DNA from: Christensenella sp. UBA7584
Lineage (GTDB): Bacteria; Bacillota; Clostridia; Christensenellales; UBA1242
Length of the DNA stretch: 29,553 bases
NCBI GenBank assembly: GCA_002477805.1
Contig: DLKQ01000037.1
Location: 1-29,553, forward strand
Direction: 5' to 3'
Within the stretch, counting starts at the first letter, position 1; every line of letters starts with the position of its first letter. The notes beneath the pieces are model-generated. The model ran no database searches. It was not told the DNA's origin and saw nothing but the letters and a program-made list of their open reading frames with translations. Of the stretch, positions 29,512 to 29,553 are shown piece after piece. A program made the position numbers and the translations under genes.

Positions 29512-29553
29512 AAACATTAGAGTTTGATCCTAGCTCAGGACGAACGCTGGCGG
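29512..29553 (+). rRNA. 16S ribosomal RNA, 5' end only
   Basis: AGAGTTTGATCC at 29519 and GGACGAACGCTGGCGG at the window end are the conserved first bases of bacterial 16S rRNA (E. coli positions 8 to about 42). The mature 5' end is placed by counting back seven bases. Within the conserved block the usual CCTGGCTCAG reads CCTAGCTCAG. The gene runs off the right edge. Confidence 0.96.

Overview
The window comes from an AT-rich, endospore-forming member of the Firmicutes (Bacillota), most likely an uncultured clostridial or related lineage. The reasons are a complete spoIIAA-spoIIAB-sigF operon, ClpC with a UVR linker, long-form HPF, the lon-engB pair, recD2 and comF, purine-rich Shine-Dalgarno sites, canonical TTGACA/TATAAT promoters with 17-bp spacers, and CCA-encoding tRNA genes. 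TGA is used as a stop, so the code is standard. The right edge runs into the first ~40 bases of a 16S rRNA gene. I cannot name the genus from this sequence.

Layout. 1-700: the start of a minus-strand acetyltransferase-like gene and a small membrane/zinc-ribbon protein with what looks like a leaderless promoter. 705-1393: no gene, several hairpins and a tandem motif. 1394-1974: a minus-strand cluster of six tRNAs (Pro-Asp-Met/Ile2-Phe-Thr-Tyr). 2195-3928: a large uncharacterised protein with a transglutaminase-like Cys-His-Asp triad. 4239-5297 (minus): a DAPDH/DapB-like dehydrogenase. 5528-9928: an MTA/SAH-deaminase-type amidohydrolase, clpC and hpf. 10254-12003 (minus): a membrane-anchored XRE regulator, a DegV protein and a DUF378 protein in one operon. 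12216-13246: an SGNH hydrolase and tRNA-Leu. 13598-15355: a 2[4Fe-4S] ferredoxin followed by a Ppx/GppA homologue that has lost its phosphate-binding motifs. 15468-17851: a serine-palmitoyltransferase-like enzyme divergent from a degenerate ABC ATPase that overlaps a small PucR-type HTH gene. 17937-19832: two unknown small genes and an intracellular subtilisin. 19934-21413: the SpoIIA operon. 21403-22535 (minus): a coiled-coil protein and a second DegV protein. 22744-28724: lon, engB, recD2 and comF. 28850-29095 (minus): a small unknown gene. 29186-29553: rRNA promoter, leader and 16S start.

How the genes fit together. Much of the window is housekeeping: protein quality control (ClpC, Lon, subtilisin), ribosome hibernation and assembly (HPF, EngB), DNA repair and uptake (RecD2, ComF) and the forespore sigma switch. 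The parts most worth attention are three proteins whose family is recognisable but whose key residues are missing: ClpC without the ClpP-docking tripeptide, a Ppx/GppA pseudo-enzyme paired with a ferredoxin, and an ABC-type ATPase without signature, Walker B glutamate or H-loop histidine, coupled to a bare DNA-binding domain. There is also a pair of DegV transcription units with a shared leader hairpin that looks like an attenuator or operator, a perfect 13-bp inverted repeat between the SPT-like gene and the ABC/HTH module, and the stand-alone transglutaminase-like protein. All functional statements are by homology read from sequence; no searches were run.
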